From positions 1 through 6,519 of the forward strand of contig JAQUTB010000101.1 in assembly GCA_028709985.1 (NCBI GenBank): a stretch of DNA of 6,519 bases, in the 5' to 3' direction. The DNA is from Dethiosulfovibrio sp. (GTDB lineage Bacteria; Synergistota; Synergistia; Synergistales; Dethiosulfovibrionaceae). A program made the position numbers and the translations under genes. Below the pieces are notes generated by a model. That model was not told where the DNA came from and ran no database searches. It saw only the letters and a program-made list of their open reading frames with translations. This document shows positions 6,206-6,519 of the stretch, piece by piece (within the stretch, counting starts at the first letter, position 1; the number at the start of each line of letters is the position of its first letter).

Positions 6206-6519
6206 ATGGAGATAATACAGGACAGAAGAGGGACGGACGATATCCTGGAGGCCATGAGATGCTTTCTTGAAAACGTGGCGTTCTGGGATAGCGCGACCGG
6301 AAACGTTCACGTTGCGTCGAGGTCAAAACAGTTTATAGCTCAGGTAAGGCGGATGCCCCTTCACGAGTTGGTCGCGATATATCCCCATGGGACCGTAGAG
6401 GATGGTGGGGAGAAACTGGGGTACGTGCTCTATTACCACGGTGAGGATCTGGACAAGGACACGGGCAGGGATGCCCTGGCCTTCGGCATAACCGCATTAA
6501 GGCTTTCGCTGGGCGGCAG
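6206..6519 (+). CDS. Unrecognised protein, N-terminal fragment; possibly a PucR/CdaR-like regulator
   Basis: The first 104 codons of a plus-strand gene stay open to the window edge. The protein starts MEIIQDRRGTDDILEAMRCF and ends at the edge with FGITALRLSLGG. It has no signal peptide or membrane segment and looks soluble. The pattern of an N-terminal helix, a strand containing VAFWDSATGNVHVAS, then KLGYVLYYHGEDLDKD and a closing helix resembles a small GAF-like sensory domain as found at the front of PucR/CdaR-type regulators. This is weak inference, because any DNA-binding domain would lie outside the window. The ATG at 6206 is the first in-frame start after an in-frame TAG in the intergenic region. 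Its ribosome site is weak (AGGG) and lies inside a possible hairpin. A later ATG at 6254 has GGAGG only two bases before it, which is too close. The gene is divergent from ppsA and could regulate it. Confidence 0.7.
   Translation, partial: MEIIQDRRGTDDILEAMRCFLENVAFWDSATGNVHVASRSKQFIAQVRRMPLHELVAIYPHGTVEDGGEKLGYVLYYHGEDLDKDTGRDALAFGITALRLSLGG

Noticed and set aside
6035..6310. A 91-codon minus-strand open frame covering the divergent intergenic region and the start of the plus-strand gene
   Set aside because: Its start region has no good ribosome site, its second half is translated AT-rich intergenic DNA, and it overlaps the more plausible plus-strand gene antisense. It resembles no protein I know.
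1..6519. CRISPR array, tRNA or rRNA gene, insertion sequence, phage or defence genes
   Set aside because: I saw no regularly spaced repeats, tRNA-like folds, transposase motifs or terminal inverted repeats. The coding space is filled by intact housekeeping genes.

Overview
The window looks like a bacterial chromosomal segment made almost entirely of housekeeping genes. The coding DNA is moderately GC-rich, uses many AGG/AGA and ATA codons, and has clear Shine-Dalgarno sites. The protein sequences and the topA-trmFO order (the order known from Bacillus subtilis and other Firmicutes) suggest an anaerobe of the Synergistota or a related group. That placement is an inference from protein style and gene order, not a measured result.

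Layout: three recognisable enzymes lie on the minus strand. Reading in their direction, from high to low coordinates, the first is phosphoenolpyruvate synthase (ppsA, 5991 to 3616). It ends in a strong intrinsic terminator (3576-3611). Thirteen bases further on is a near-consensus sigma-70 promoter (3535-3562), which starts a second unit: a small 90-residue protein of uncertain family (3499 to 3227), DNA topoisomerase I (topA, 3208 to 1070) and the folate-dependent tRNA m5U54 methyltransferase (trmFO, 1073 to beyond base 1). Short gaps and overlaps within this unit point to one operon with translational coupling. A 214-base AT-rich divergent intergenic region (5992-6205) separates ppsA from a plus-strand gene that begins at 6206 and leaves the window at 6519. 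That gene is not firmly recognised; its fragment vaguely resembles the N-terminal sensory part of a PucR/CdaR-like regulator.

How they work together: ppsA supplies PEP from pyruvate for gluconeogenesis and appears to be its own transcription unit. The topA operon joins supercoiling control with tRNA modification, a pairing known in other phyla. The divergent region holds two perfect inverted repeats that share the 9-mer CGAAAATAC. One lies where the ppsA promoter spacer may be and the other covers the start of the plus-strand gene. This is the most interesting regulatory signal here.

I found no CRISPR array, tRNA, rRNA, insertion sequence, toxin-antitoxin pair or defence system. The window does not show an obvious undescribed system. 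The points worth following are the wrongly extendable start of the small gene, its possible distant relation to Smg/DUF494, and the paired palindromes.
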